From: Trifolium pratense
Taxonomy: Eukaryota > Streptophyta > Magnoliopsida > Fabales > Fabaceae
Direction of reading: 5' to 3'
Assembly: GCF_020283565.1 (NCBI RefSeq)
Contig: NC_060063.1
Location: 46,522,856 to 46,586,855 of the forward strand
DNA: 64,000 nt
The notes below the pieces were generated by a model. The model made no database searches. It worked only from the letters and a program-made list of their open reading frames with translations, and was not told the DNA's origin. The position numbers and the translations under genes were made by a program. This document shows positions 10,299 through 28,800 of this stretch, piece after piece (positions within the stretch are counted from its first letter, which is position 1; the number at the start of each line of letters is the position of its first letter).

Positions 10299-13200
10299 AT
10301 GGGGAGTTCTGAAGGGTTTGGAGCATCGTCAAAGCCTGCGAATTCTTCTTCGCAGGTGCCTCCTTCGAAACAATATGGTGTTACCAAGCCTATTTCAATG
10401 GCTGGACCAACCGTTGCTGATTTGAAAAGGACTCAAAAGTTGGAGAAGGTTTCATAAATTTCTTAATCATTGTTTTGTTTTTATTGACCCTTTATTTTTT
10501 GTTGATTAATTTGATGAATTGTTTGTTGTGGCAGTTTCTCGCTGATTCCGGGCTATATGAGAGCAAGGAGGAGGCTTCCAAGAGAGAAGACGTGCTTCAT
10601 CGACTTGGAGAGGTTGAAATATAGAGATTTAGTTTTTGTTTGACAATTACCGACACTTCTTGGATTAGGCGTGTCCCGGAGACTGATGGTTTCCGACACT
10701 GAACATATAATTACATTGAATTATGTCATATTTTCAAATTATTATATTTGTGCTTCATAGTTTATATGATATGTGGACTAATATTATTATTTGACATAGC
10801 AATTTTGTTAAGATTTTGAAATTGATGATCATGATTAGGGATGTAGGGGTAAATATGGAACTGTACGTTTGAATTGATCATCGTGGTTTTTTTTTTTCCA
10901 TACATGGGAAATCAAGTTAATTGTTATTGCTTGTTGGGGATGGTTATATTGAAGTGATTAGGAACTTAGATACTTGCTTATTATCAGTTATTATTTACTG
11001 AAGTCATGTTTGTTACTTTCTCGTGGATTATCATTTATTGAAGTGAAGACATTGTGTTTCCTTATCTTTTTTCCTACAGCTTGTTTGATTGGCTTCTTTT
11101 CCTCTGATTTTTTTTTGCTTAATATAATTTGTTTTTTGTGTTTCAGATAGTAAAAAGTTGGGTAAAGCAGCTTACTCGTCTGAAAGGGTATACTGATCGA
11201 ATGGTGGAAGATGCAAATGCTGTCATAGTCACTTTTGGTTCTTATCGTCTTGGCGTGAGTTTGATTGCCTTCATGCTTGACATCCGCATCTTCATGCTTT
11301 GGTTTATTTTTGGCGAATTAAAAACCTCACGGACCTTTAACCTTTTGTATGGATTATGATAATCTTACTTGTTTGGAAGGAGTTTTATAGTATGGAAGTT
11401 CTGATATGAATAAATGTGTATAGTCTTCAGTCAAGCTTGACATGTAATTCACTGCATCTGTTGTTTGTGTATGGATCACTTATGCCTTTTTTCTTTGATT
11501 TTTTATGATGCAGGTTCATGGTCCTGGTGCTGACCTAGATACATTGTGTATTGGCCCATCCTATGTTAACCGGGAGGTAGATTGCGAGCACACATAAATT
11601 TTGGATGTCCACTTCATCATAATCATTCTCAATTTTCACATCTGGTCTTTCATATTTTACAGGAGGATTTTTTCTACACATTGCATGGTATCCTAGCTTG
11701 CGTAGACGAAGTTACTGAACTGCAACCAATTCCAGATGCTCATGTCCCAGTTATGAAGTTCAAGTTTGACGGAATATCAATCGACCTTCTTTATGCAAGT
11801 ATTTCTTGTTTGGTTGTACCTGAAGTAAGTGACATGTTTTTCATTTTCTAACTATACCTTTATCAAATGAATCACCTCGATGGAAGGTGCAACCATGCTA
11901 TGCCATAATAATTTTCTGCATGTACCTTTTTCATTTTCTTTGCATCTTAGATTTTGAATATGGGCGATGTTACTTAAAATAAGATTAGTGTGTTCAATGA
12001 TTTTTAAATGAATCTTTTACAGATAAAATGCATCTGTAGATTTTCTATACCATCTTAATGAGGACATAATTGGAAGCTGTCCCGTTGATGCTACTATTAA
12101 AATGTTCAATTCAGTATATTGAGTTAGTCTTTATATTATTAGGAGGTCACAGTAGTTATAAATTTAATATTTTGTGCTGGTGACCTTTATTGTGCATTTT
12201 TGTTTGTTCTTGTGCTATATTGTGGAACTTTGTTTTGTTTCTATCTTGTGAGCAGGAATTGGATATATCTGATGTCTCTGTTCTACACAATGTTGATGAG
12301 CCTACTGTTCGAAGTTTGAATGGTTGTAGGGTTGCTGATCAAATTCTAAAGCTTGTTCCAAATGTTGAGGTGATGTCTTCCCGTGGTTTTGTCTTAACGT
12401 GTTAAGTCACCTATTTCCAATTATTTGTTGCACCCAATACATGTTCTTTCTTATTTAACATTGTCTTGTTTGTATTATAGTACTTTCGAACAACACTCCG
12501 GTGCTTAAAGTTTTGGGCCAAAAGACGCGGTGTTTATTCCAACGTGAGAATTATTTTTCCTCTCTTGCTAACCATGTTAAACTTATTTGTTTGTTTTGTA
12601 TATTTGATTTGATGGCTAGTTCAAAATGTTCCCGTCTTTTATGCACATTTTCAGGTGACAGGTTTTCTCGGTGGTGTTAACTGTGCACTTCTTGTAGCTC
12701 GGGTATGCCAGTTGTATCCAAATGCAGTTCCAAGCATGCTTGTCTCTCGATTCTTTAGGGTATATACACAGTGGCGGTGGCCAAATCCAGTCATGTTATG
12801 CTCGATAGAGGAGAACGAGCTTGGGTTTCCTGTGTGGCATCCTCAAAAAAATCCTCGTGATCGATCGCATCTTATGCCAATTATAACTCCTGCCTATCCG
12901 TGCATGAATTCAACTTATAATGTTTCAACAAGCACACTTCGTGTTATGATGGAGCAGTTCCAATATGGAAACAAAATCTGTGAGGATATAGAACTGAATA
13001 AAGTCGGCTGGAGTGCTCTGTTTGAACCATACATTTTCTTTGAAGGCTACAAAAACTTTTTGCAAATTGACATAGTTGCTGCTGATGTTGATGACTTACG
13101 TGCTTGGAAAGGTTGGGTGGAATCACGCCTTCGGACACTGACTTTAATGATTGAGCGTGATACTTTCGGGAAGTTGCAGTGCCATCCCGATCCTCAGGAG

Positions 13201-14386
13201 TATATTGATAATTCAAGGAACTGTGCACATAGTGCTTTCTTCATGGGCTTGCAGAGGAAACAGGGGGAGGTTGTTCAAGAAGGCCAGCAGTTTGATATAC
13301 GTGGGACTGTCGAAGCATTTCGGCATTGTGTTAACATGTACAGTTTCTGGAAACCTGGAATGGACATGCATGTTTCACACATTCGTAGAAGGCAAATCCC
13401 AAGCTATGCGTTTCCTGATGGTTATAAACGATGTCGACCATCAAGGTCAACAGCACAACTGGAGAATAGTTCAAAATCAGTTCATGAAAATGAGGTTTCT
13501 GGGTCTGAACTTCGTGAGAGGAACTTAAAGAGGAAGCATGATGAAAGTGTGAGGCTGGATGTTTTACCAAAAAGGCGTTCTACCAGTCCTCCCGTGAAGA
13601 GCTTGACAGGAGGCGTCTCGTGCCTTGGTGCTGGTGACATGTCTGTTGATGCTGTATCCGATTGTCAAGAGTTAAAAAATGTTGGGAGGTTGAGTTCGTC
13701 TAGTAGTGAGCAAGACGAATTGGATAGAAGAATGTCTCCAGAAGCTGGGACTGAATGGGCATCAAATTCGAGTGTGGTTACATCTGTTTCAAGTGAAGGT
13801 GGCTCTCCTGAAGGTGGCTCTCCTGAAGGTGTTGGATCTGTATCAGTGGCAGGTTATGTTGAGGATAGCACCATGGATGTTGTTGAGGTGATGACCAACG
13901 GTAGATTCAAGGATAACACCTACAGGGCTAGTGGAAATAATGAAGTATTGCAAGACGCACTACATACACAGTTGGAGGTTTTGGTGATTCCTTTCCTAAC
14001 TTCAATTTAATTTCTATCATTTTTTTACCGACTTGACAATTGATAAAGTCGCTCTAGTGCATATCGCAACAAAATATTTGCTCTTTTCTATTCTTTTATT
14101 GTGCCATGTTTTTATTGGCTTACTATGGGCAATGTTGTGTACTTACCAATTTACCTTTGTTTGCTGCTTCTCTTTTTTTGGTGGGCTTTGCTGTGAAGCC
14201 AATTGCAATGTCGGCGATGTTTCTTGACTCTAACGGAAGCTTTGACTCAGACGCCGTGCAAAAGACAGTGATAAGGCAAGTTAATGTTCAACAATTACTA
14301 TTCTGTATAGCATATTTGTTTATATTTATGCTATCTTTTCTGCTTCTGTATGTTACAGGAGACTGAGTCTAACATCGACAGCGTGA
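10299..14386 (+). CDS. Nuclear poly(A) polymerase (PAPS-type)
   Basis: Adds the poly(A) tail to pre-mRNA in the nucleus as part of the cleavage and polyadenylation machinery. Ten exons join in frame to 721 residues: 10299-10448, 10535-10612, 11147-11254, 11514-11576, 11663-11824, 12256-12369, 12481-12543, 12655-13977, 14199-14275, 14359-14386. The nucleotidyltransferase core is intact: [17 protein letters not shown] gives the paired catalytic aspartates D119 and D121, and ISIDLLYA gives the third, D174. The central domain follows ([40 protein letters not shown]), then the RNA-binding domain, and a Ser-rich C-terminal tail with basic clusters (RNLKRKH, PKRR) that look like nuclear localisation signals. 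Length fits plant PAPS proteins (about 700-740). The last intron appears to use a GC donor (AAG|GCAAGT), giving the end [10 protein letters not shown]; a GT alternative two codons on would give a different tail. Which paralogue it is (PAPS1, 2 or 4) was not decided. Confidence 0.95.
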
Positions 14387-15683
14387 GAGAAATCCAGCAG
14401 TTCAATTTTTTCTAATCCATTTGGACGGTAATCAGAGAAGGCCAGCAATTTGGTAAGTAATAATTTAAACGCTGGCTTCCATTTTGCTAATGTTTTTCAG
14501 GCTTGCTTGGTCATCCATCCAAGCTTGCAACAAGTTGAGACTGATTGGCATAAATCCGAAGAGCTGGGGCATGACCTTCACTGGTCTTTTGTACAGTTGG
14601 TGATTGTTTTTTGTTGTGGTGTCAATTCTAAGCTGACTTCATTAGGGATATGTTAGGATTCTTGCTGAACTTAGTGGGCATACATTAAAAGGCTCTTTGA
14701 TGTACTTTGCCATTCTTTTTCTTTCTTTTGCATTTTAGATATTTTGATAGGGAGAAGTGGGAGGGGATATGATGTGTTTTCTTTTCTAGCAAGATCTTAT
14801 GTTCATTGTTGTATTTTCCGAGATTACATTTCAATTTAACCTATGATCTAAACCCAAGTCTTTTGTGTCTTTTCTTCTCTTGTGTAGCATCATCTTATTA
14901 CTAATATTGTTCTCTAACTTAAATTAAAAAAATAGTAATATGTCTCTAATTTATTTTTAGGTAACAAATATTGCACAACAGTTGCAGCTTTTTGAAACAA
15001 ATTAAAGTATGTAAATCATCGAGGTTATTGGATTGTAATTGTCGACATAACTAAGAAAATTTATTGAAGTTACTCCAAAACTTTGGTAGTTCATGTGTTG
15101 TTCTCCTTCGTTACTCTGCAATTATAATATCACCTTTCTTATCTTTTATTATTTTTGCTTTTAACATACGTCAAATATTAAACAAAACATTGCCTTAAGG
15201 TGGGTGCTACCTTAATTTAAGAGCAGGAGGCGTTGATACTTTTACTTGTATTAGTTGATTATTATTTTTTTGGTACAATTGAAAAAGAAAAACAAGAAAA
15301 CAACTTCTCTTATTTTTGCATGCGCTCTTCCATTCTTTTATTAGTTGTTTCCAAAGCAAAAATGTGAAAATATAACAAAATTTGGAACAAAATATGATAA
15401 ATCTCAACAGTACAGAATAAAACAATACATTTAGCCAACTCCTACAACATCTAACAGTCACCCTGCAAGTCGGAAGTGGTGGATTCTTGTTCTTAATTTG
15501 GGATCAAGAATACAATGAAAAAGAAAAGAAAATAGTGCAACTAATTCATAAAAATTATATTACAAGGAAAATATACGAGCCGTAATCAGTAATTACACGA
15601 GCTAATAAAAAAAGAATGATGATGAAAGTGGTAGCTGCTGAAGTGCATAACTCATAGTTTTTAGACCTACTTTTGAGTTTTTT
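14387..15683 (+). other. 3' UTR of poly(A) polymerase and downstream spacer
   Basis: The first several hundred bases are probably 3' UTR; a possible UTR intron runs from the GTAAGT at about 14453 to the TTTTTCAG at about 14500. Beyond about 14830 the DNA is AT-rich with no exon seen on either strand. Confidence 0.4.
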
Positions 15684-16250
15684 AATGTATGCTTGATTTG
15701 CAAAATATAAGTACTTGACAGAACAATATATAACAGTGCAAGATAGAATAACACATGACAAATGTTTAAGGGATTGATGGACAAAATCCAATTGGGATTG
15801 ATCTAGTGGTGTTGGCTTGAAGGTCTCAAGTTCGATTCCTCCTGGTGCCAATTTCGGTGGGCTAAGTCTCTACAGAACAAAAAACTTTGGCTTTAAATGG
15901 GTCCCCACAAGTGGGTGGTGGGATTGGTTCTCTTAGATTAGTCGGTCTTAGAGCTGGCCCCTGCAAGTGGGCGGTGGGATTAGTCCCCTTGGATTAGTCG
16001 GTCTTAGAGCCGGATACCAAGTTTTAAAAAAAAGTATTGATGGACAAAATGTTATTTTGGTATTTTAGACAACTTGTGTAGAGGACAAAAAGTTGTCCTA
16101 TGATTTTGTGGGGACAAGAATTTCAGTTTTTATCATGTCTCTTGACTCTCAGTTTGTCCGGTGCAAGGAACAATTTTAAAATCAAATATACTACAACATA
16201 AGTTGACTTGTCCAGTCCCTTATTTTTTAGCATATCAAACGCATCCTAAG
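15684..16250. mobile_element. hAT-type MITE split by a SINE
   Basis: The sequence on both sides of the SINE at 15788-16035 matches the hAT MITE at 46558-46879 in order: ACTTGACAGAACA on the left, then GGTATTTTAGACAACTTGTG, GGACAAAAAGTTGTC and CAGTTTGTCC on the right, ending in ATCAAACGCATCC. The two halves therefore form one older MITE of about 300 bp. Its own target duplication is no longer clear. Confidence 0.7.
15788..16035 (+). mobile_element. tRNA-derived SINE, copy 1, with internal duplication
   Basis: A 248-bp SINE with a box A-like start (GATCTAGTGGTGTTGGCTT), a box B (GGTCTCAAGTTCGATTCC) and a short 3' A-run. It is flanked by a perfect 15-bp target duplication, ATTGATGGACAAAAT (15773-15787 and 16036-16050). 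About 57 bp near its 3' end (CAAGTGGG...GATTAGTCGGTCTTAGAG) occur twice in tandem, but only once in the copy at 41566-41796. Confidence 0.9.
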
Positions 16251-16376
16251 CTTATTTCAATGTCGAAACGACACTCACTCTAAGAGGTGGATTCAATCCT
16301 CTATTCCATTATAAATGAAAAAGAAAAAAAATAAACATATGTCTATCTAATTGTAATTTTACACATCAATTTTTTT

Positions 16377-16392
16377 TGAAGAGGCCAAAATG

Positions 16393-16432
<40 letters not shown>

Positions 16433-17524
16433 GAAAAGAGAAACAAGCCAGTGATATCCTTAGCACAAGGTGTGCCAATAGAGACCACAATAGTTTACAA
16501 TAGTATTAAAGAAATACAATCAATGGAAACCCATACAAAGTAATGGAGTCGACCACCAACAATGAAAATTTAATACTAAAGTTACATTCGTCGACTTCAA
16601 CCACCAATAAGAAAATAATTTGACCTTATCTAGCATTTGATGCAAAGAAGAAGCCGTATTCCTGAACAACCTGTGATTGCGCTCGTGCCACATAATCCAG
16701 ACACAAGCGAGCCAAATGAGCTGCATAAAGGATCGTCGTGCTCGCTGACTACCTACTGGCTGAGTGAACTGAGCAAAGTGATCAGATAAGCTGTTAGCGT
16801 CTACCGCCATAGAACCAATCCAAACCCGAACCATCGACCAGAGAGAACCAAAAAAACAGCAAGAGAGAAATAAATGATGTATCGATTCAACCTCGCCGCA
16901 TCCAGATACGCAATAACACTCGTCCGCTGGAATGATACCTCGAGTAACCAAATTTGTCTTCGTTGGCAACCTATCCCTCAACAGTCTCCATGCATGAATC
17001 GAAACCTTCAAAGGAACCTGTCGATGCCATATAAGACTATGACCATCATCCAAAGTGACCATATCCTGAGATGTCAACAACTGATACGCGCCACGAACAG
17101 AATAACCATGATCAAGATCTGGCAACCACTGCCACCTATCTGAAATATGTGCCTACAAAGAAGTAGTAAGAAGTAATGCCTGACACTCCCCTAGTTTCTC
17201 CTCCTCTCACGCCCACAACTGCCTCCTCCAAGCCCACGCCTGACCACCAGCCCCCCACCCTAACAAAGACATCTCCGCTACCGAAGCTGATTTATTCTCC
17301 GCCAAGTCAAACAAACGCCTAAACCTCTCACACAAAGGACTATCCCCTAGCCAAGGGTCAGTCCAAAACAAGGTATCAGACCCGTCCCCCACCTTCTTCG
17401 AAACACTCTCCTGAAACCACCCTACACCATCAGCGCCCTCCCGAATTCTCACAATCTCCCTCCACCATGCAGACCCTCTCCTCCCTCCCTCCTTCACCCT
17501 ATCTCCCTCCCTCCCTTTACACAT
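16377..17524 (-). pseudogene. 5'-truncated LINE: end of reverse transcriptase ORF with zinc-binding domain
   Basis: One minus-strand frame reads through 335 codons except for two stops, TGA at 17204-17206 and TAG at 17153-17155. The protein has the plant LINE C-terminal layout: DTLFWTDPWLGDSPLCERF, then YSVRGAYQLLT, WHRQVPLKVSIHAWRLLRDR and the zf-RVT zinc-binding part (CYCVSGCGEVESIHHLFLSC), ending IWLACVWIMWHERNHRLF. The reverse transcriptase core and endonuclease are missing upstream, as in 5'-truncated copies. The stops replace W (WAWEEE) and Q (SLQAHI), both possible through C-to-T changes. A T-run at 16370-16377 on the plus strand may be the remains of the A-tail. Confidence 0.85.
16395..16429. 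repeat. (AT)n microsatellite
   Basis: About 17 uninterrupted AT units beside the 3' end of the LINE pseudogene. Confidence 0.95.
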
Positions 17525-19036
17525 AAATTATAAATCAACCGACTCCGTCTTTGCCCAAATACTTTGTTAGTTCTTTTTTTTATGGAGGCATTTTCTAGTT
17601 AATTAAAATAAAATTGTCCACAACACGTATTCGGAAATTTAGTTGGTAGAGACATCGCATTATATATACAGGAGTCGAGATTCGAATCCAAAACACTTCA
17701 CTTATTCAATCTTAAGGTAAAATTTCTAACCACCTAACCCTAAAAAAAACAATTCTAGCCACCAAACTACTGCTTAAAAAAAATCCACAACACAGACGAA
17801 ACAAAAATAAACCCCAACGCTGTTAACCAATCTTTAACTTATGATTAGGATTATTAGAAAAACACGTAGGATTAGGTGTTACTTTTTTTTTTTTGACATA
17901 GGATTAGGTGTTATGTTATTATTCGTGAGTTGGGGCAAGTTTATTGATTTTCTGTCATTGTCTTGTCCCAAACCCAAACCAAATTATTAATCTTGTTTAT
18001 TTTGCTCTCTTTTTCCCCCTTATCTTACTAACACACGTCACCATCACCCTAATTTGATCCAATCACGAAAATTTCTCAATTTACATGCATCATAATAGCA
18101 TAATACATTCAATGTATTTTCAATTAAAATAAAAAATTACCTAAACTAAATGAGCTGATCAATTCACCCAAAAAAAAAAAAAAAGCTGATCAATAATAAA
18201 TCAACCATTTTTTTTTGGTACAAAATCAACCAATCTTTATATTTAACATATTTAAAAAATAAATTGAATAAATTACTTTATTTTAATATAAGAGAAAAAT
18301 TCTTAAAACAAAATATAAGAGAAAAATTGTTTTTAACATACATTGAATAAATTAGTCTATGTCAGGTACATTATTTGTTTAATGTATTTAAAAAATAAAT
18401 TTTTCTTACATTAAGAATCATGAATTACTTTATTTTCAATATAAAATTATGATTTTATTTATTACTTTTTTTGTCAAGTAGTTAATGGCTAGAAATTCTA
18501 AGCTTAGAGTGGATAAATGTGGTGATCGTAGTTGGAACCCGACTCATTATATATATATAATGTAAAATGTAATAATGTAATGTAATATAATATCTCTGTC
18601 AACTAAATTTAACCCACGAACAATTATGATTTTATTTTTTTCGAGGAGTGTTATTTAAACACAAAATTTGGAGACACAAAATTGACACACATTTTTACCA
18701 CTCACATGCACGAAAATCGATGCATGCAAATATTATTAAAAAAACAAAAAATATATATTTGTTTGAAAATTATGTTGGAATAACATTTTCCTTTTTTATT
18801 AGGAATGAATTGAGCAGTAAGAAAATATTGTGAGAACAAAATTTGTCTTCACTCCGCAATATATTAATAATAAAGCCTAAATTAAATAAAAATTGAGACT
18901 TGACCAAAAAGAAAAAATAAATAAATAAAAATTGAGACACGTGATAAATAAATAGAGAGAGTGAGAGTGTATTTTTTCGGTGTTTGTCTATTTTTTCTTT
19001 TCTTCTTTCTTACATCTAAATTCTAAACCCATAATA
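17525..19036. other. Spacer and upstream region of the hexokinase gene
   Basis: AT-rich with homopolymer runs and no exon seen. A segment at 17620-17760 (AGAGACATCG, GAGTCGAGATTCGAATCC) looks like a decayed tRNA-derived repeat. The last 100 bases before the hexokinase start, with a CT-rich leader, are likely promoter and 5' UTR. Confidence 0.4.
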
Positions 19037-24238
<5,202 letters not shown>

Positions 24239-25143
24239 CAATATCATGTTATTGGGATTTTGTGTCAATTATTTTTTTGGATGTCATTTTCCAATTCTGA
24301 CCCCTTCAGTTTGGAAAGATTGACATGCACACATATACTTTAGGCCAATTTTGTGCAATATCTGTCTTCACAATTTCTTTACATTCATATTTATGATTCT
24401 TTTTGGAGAATCCTGCAATGTACTAATTTCTACATTGTTGTTAGGACAGGATACCTTTTTCCTAAATTATTGGATTATTTGAGATGAGACTATTGTGTCA
24501 AATTGATGGGCCATGTTTTAGATTAATCCAACAATTGAGATTTTTTTTTGAAGTTCTGTACATTTTTTTTTATAAATAAGTTATAAAAAAAATAGTGTTG
24601 TAACACGTGTTCTCATACATGATACATTGTTTGGGAAAATGTAGAACAAAACATTGTTACATTATCTCATAGGAACTGCATGTTTTTTGTTGCACAGTAG
24701 TATGAATCATGCAAATCCTGTCTACCACTTATAAAAGTTAAAACAAAAGTAAAGGTAGAAAAAAATCAAAGCAATAGTTAGTAGCTATCCCATCCCATCC
24801 ATCAATTCAATTTCTTGACGTATAAAAAAGGTTAAGTAATGTATTTTAATTTGAATTTTGTATTTAATTAAGTACTTTGCACGTGTGTGGATTTAAAGTC
24901 TCATATAACCAACTTAACAATCACTTAAATAAAACAGCTTTCTACATTAACTATAATTAAGAAAAAGGAAAAACTTTGGTTGTGTTTGTGCCAGCAAGGT
25001 AAGAACTTGAGTGTGCTACTGTTCCTCTTTTTATTTATTCTTTGAATTCTGTTGATTTCTTTTTGACTCCAACCAAAAGGAAAAAAAAAAAAAGCATAGG
25101 TTTTGACTTTATAGTACATGTTTGGAGTTATTATTATTAACCT
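24239..25143 (+). other. 3' UTR of hexokinase and spacer
   Basis: The first 250-300 bases are likely 3' UTR. The rest is AT-rich with T- and A-runs; no exon was found on either strand. Confidence 0.4.
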
Positions 25144-25500
25144 CGATGTTTTAAAAATAGGACCGTACATCAAATTGACGAGACCTTCAAGTTATGATGT
25201 AACTGCTTTAAACAATTTGAATCGGGAAAAAACTAGGATTGAACCATTCAAACAATTGAACCGTAGATAGAGTCGGTTCACAGTTACAATAGTTAGTTAC
25301 ACCGGTTAGTTAAGTTAGACTAGTTAATTTTTCTCATCGGCTATATGAATCTTATTTAATATCACTTCATGTAATCAACAATTCTCTCATTATTCAATCT
25401 ACTTTCCTTTACTTTTCTCTTATCATGACTTCTATAACGAATAGTAACACACAATTCTACCGATGGAATTGTTCCGTTTAGTTCGGTTTTTAAAACACTG
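25144..25500. mobile_element. Old hAT-type MITE (family of 28005-28436)
   Basis: Ends CGATGTTTTAAAAATAGGACC and, as reverse complement, CAGTGTTTTAAAAACCGAAC. The flanks ATTAACCT (25136-25143) and ATTAAGGT (25501-25508) agree at six of eight bases. It is an older, more diverged relative of the GGTTCAACCG-rich element in the Aux/IAA gene. Confidence 0.55.
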
Positions 25501-25898
25501 ATTAAGGTTATATAACTTGGTCAGCGCTTGATATTTATCTTTACTTTACTTCATGTGCTAAACTACCTAATATTTGTTTCAAAGATGCGTGCACAATGCA
25601 CTAATTCCCTTTCTGTTTTTGTTTTGTTAGGCAAAGGAGAATCTCACCAAGTTTTGATAATATCTTAGCCTAAAAAGAGGAAAGAAAAAAAACCATTTAA
25701 GCATGTGAAAACCAAAGTTAGGCAACAATATCTGCCTCATATAACTGTTCAAGTAATTTCCACATCTTAAAGGTTTAAAAGCCTTAAAGAAAGGTTTATA
25801 ATTATAAGTTCTTGTTGAAGGTGGTTCTTTTTTTAAGATATTAGGCTCAATTCAATTAAACTTGTTTCAATCTAGAAGAATTATTTGAGAGCAATAAG

Positions 25899-28800
25899 AT
25901 GTGGCAAAGAAGCCACAAGTGTTCTTTAGAGGAGGAGAAGAAATTGGAGCTTAGACTTGGTCCACCTGGTGAAGAAGATTCATACAATGAAAAAAGCATG
26001 AAAAATGTCAAAAAAGAAAGAGATGAATCACAACCCTCTTGCACAAATTTGACCAACAAGTCTCAAAAAAGGTACTCCTTTGATTTTCTCTCTTATATCT
26101 TATCTATGTTTCTGGTTTTAAATTACGGTCTGCAATTGCAACTATCATGACAATATTAAGTTTTTTTTTGTCTCTAAATGACCGCAATTGTAGCTACAAC
26201 ATTTTTTTCGAGAATAATAATAGGAATATAAAGGATCGCAATGTAACCACAATGGTTGATATTGTTGTGGTCCATGCTAACTTTCTTGTTTCTACAATAT
26301 ATTAGAAATAGTAGATTTTCATAGCAAATTTCATCCACAAACAAAGTGGAATTTTAGCTTTGAAACCTTGTAATAGTTTTCTTTTGCTATCAAAATTACG
26401 GCCACAACGTAAAGATTTTGGGATATTTTTGTCTTCAATTATGTCGCGATTCATGATTTTACAATAAAATTGTGGATTAATGTATTATTGACATGACTAC
26501 AATTGCAGTCACAAAGATCTCGAAGCCTTAACATTGTGGCCGTAATTGAGGTTGCAAATAAGCAAATTTTGGCTATTTGATGATTACTTTTTTCTGTTTA
26601 TTTTCATGTCTAACTTTATGTAATTTGATCCATCTAAAACAGAAATGCAACTAGTCCAGTAGTGGGTTGGCCTCCGATTCGTTCCTGCAGGAAGAACATT
26701 GCAAGCGGAAGTTCTTCTAAGCCGCTGACCGAGTCACAGCACGTTGGTCAAGAGAAGGTTGCTACTAGTAACAAACCTATTAGCAACTCTGGAAAAGACT
26801 TGTTTGTGAAGATCAATATGGATGGAGTTCCCATTGGGAGAAAAGTAGACATCAATGCTTATGATAGCTATGAAAAACTTTCATCTGCTGTTGATGACCT
26901 ATTTAGAGGTCTCCTCGAAGGTAATATTCGGACGCAGATTGACTACAATCACTACGGTCAATAAACGTCGATCGTTAGAATGTTTGTGTTTTAACTTCAA
27001 AATCATGATTTATCCTATCTTAAACATACAACTAGATTACAACCGCAGGAAATGTTGACTGCATGCAATCCGTTTGTGTAATATTTGTGGATTTGGATTA
27101 ATTGCGGTCAAAACACCAGTAGTCACCATTGTCAAACATCTCGACCATTTGATTAAGTTTTATTTGAAATCTAATTTGGTGATTTTTAATATGAATCATC
27201 TTAGTATGATCCAATGGTCGAGATATATGACTTAGTATTTGCTGCATATTTTGACAATCCTAGCATTTTAGTGCAATAATTATGTCTTGAGTGGTCAATT
27301 TAACCTAACTTTGTTCATTTATTTGTTGTTGACATATATTTAGTGTAGAATTTTTTTTTCTTTAATAAATAAATGAAATCTTGCACTTTTAGATAAGTTT
27401 TCTCCTTTTGTTAGCTACATCCTTTGACTAACTAGCAAGCAACATTCAAACCTCCTGATATAAAATGTCAACCTATTTTCACCAAACATCTATTTTAAGC
27501 ATATATTTAATTTAAATATATCGTCAATGTTAAAAATATTCACATTGTCAATCAATTATTATCGTCAGATCATTAAAAATATTCGACTTCAATTATAACT
27601 ATTTCTCAAATCACACATATAATTAGTTCTAATTTATAGATAGCGAAAAACATTTTATACCGATAGTGTATCACAACTAAATTTATATTTTAACAGCATG
27701 ATTTCTTCGCGAATGTTTAACTTTGAAGTCAATTTTGTTTTAATTAATCTTTCTAAGCTCACATAAAAATTGTGATAATGTAATCTTGAAGCAGAGATAA
27801 ATTTATCTGATAACAACAAGCAAGAAGAAGATAAAGGCATCATGATGAAAGGTTCATTGATTGGAAGTGGAGAATATACTCTTGTTTATGAAGATAATGA
27901 AGGAGACAAGATGCTTGTAGGGGACGTGCCGTGGCAGTAAGTATCTTATCAATGTGAATCTGATGCATTTTTCATCTTATTCTATTCAATATCATAGTCA
28001 TGACCAATGTTTTAAGAACCGGACCGGAGGTCGAACCGTTGTGACAACTGGTTCAAGGGTCAACCGGTCGGATCGGTTCAACCGTTATTGAACCGTTTAT
28101 ATTGAACCGTTCATATAATTTTTTCACGTGTTTGAGTCTATGGTTGGAAAGGAAAGATTTTTGATTTTTTAACCTTTCAATTTCAATCCATCGTTTTTTT
28201 TAATTAAAAAATCAGTTTTTTTTTTTTTTTTTTTTAAGTGAGAGAAAAACCGGCCGGTTTTCCGGTTCACCGGTTCACCGGTTCACACCGGTTCACACCG
28301 GTTCATACCGGTTCACACCGGTTTTTGACCGGTTCCACTGACTAGCGGTTCTTGCTAGTCGACCGGACCGCCGAGGGCACCGGTTCGTGGTCGAACCGGT
28401 CGGACCGGCCGGTCCGGTCCGGTTTTCAAAACATTGGTCATGACTAGTTTCAATGCCAATGCAAAATTAATTAACATTTTGTTTTTTAAAACTATAGTAT
28501 GATTTCTTGTGTGAGTTTTAATGCCAATGCAAAATTAATTAATTAACATTTTGTTTTTTAAAACTATAGTATGATTTCTTGTGAGTTTTAATGCCAATGC
28601 AAAATTATATATAACTTTTGCAATAGGATCTTCCCTAAGTTATTGTGAGTTTTAATTTATTTTTTTTAATGGTTTATAGTTATTGCTAGTGAAGTGTGAT
28701 AAATTAGTATCTATGATTTATTTTTAATTTTTAATGTGTTTGTTTGGCAGCATGTTTGTATCAACCGTGAAGAGGGTTCGAGTGTCCAAGAGTTCTGACC

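Noticed and set aside
9937..10387. Frames of 92 and 93 codons on both strands before and over poly(A) polymerase exon 1
   Set aside because: They are low-complexity translations of a CT-rich leader and antisense of exon 1.
15207..15461. 84-codon minus-strand frame
   Set aside because: No family resemblance, AT-rich codon make-up, and no splice or promoter context.
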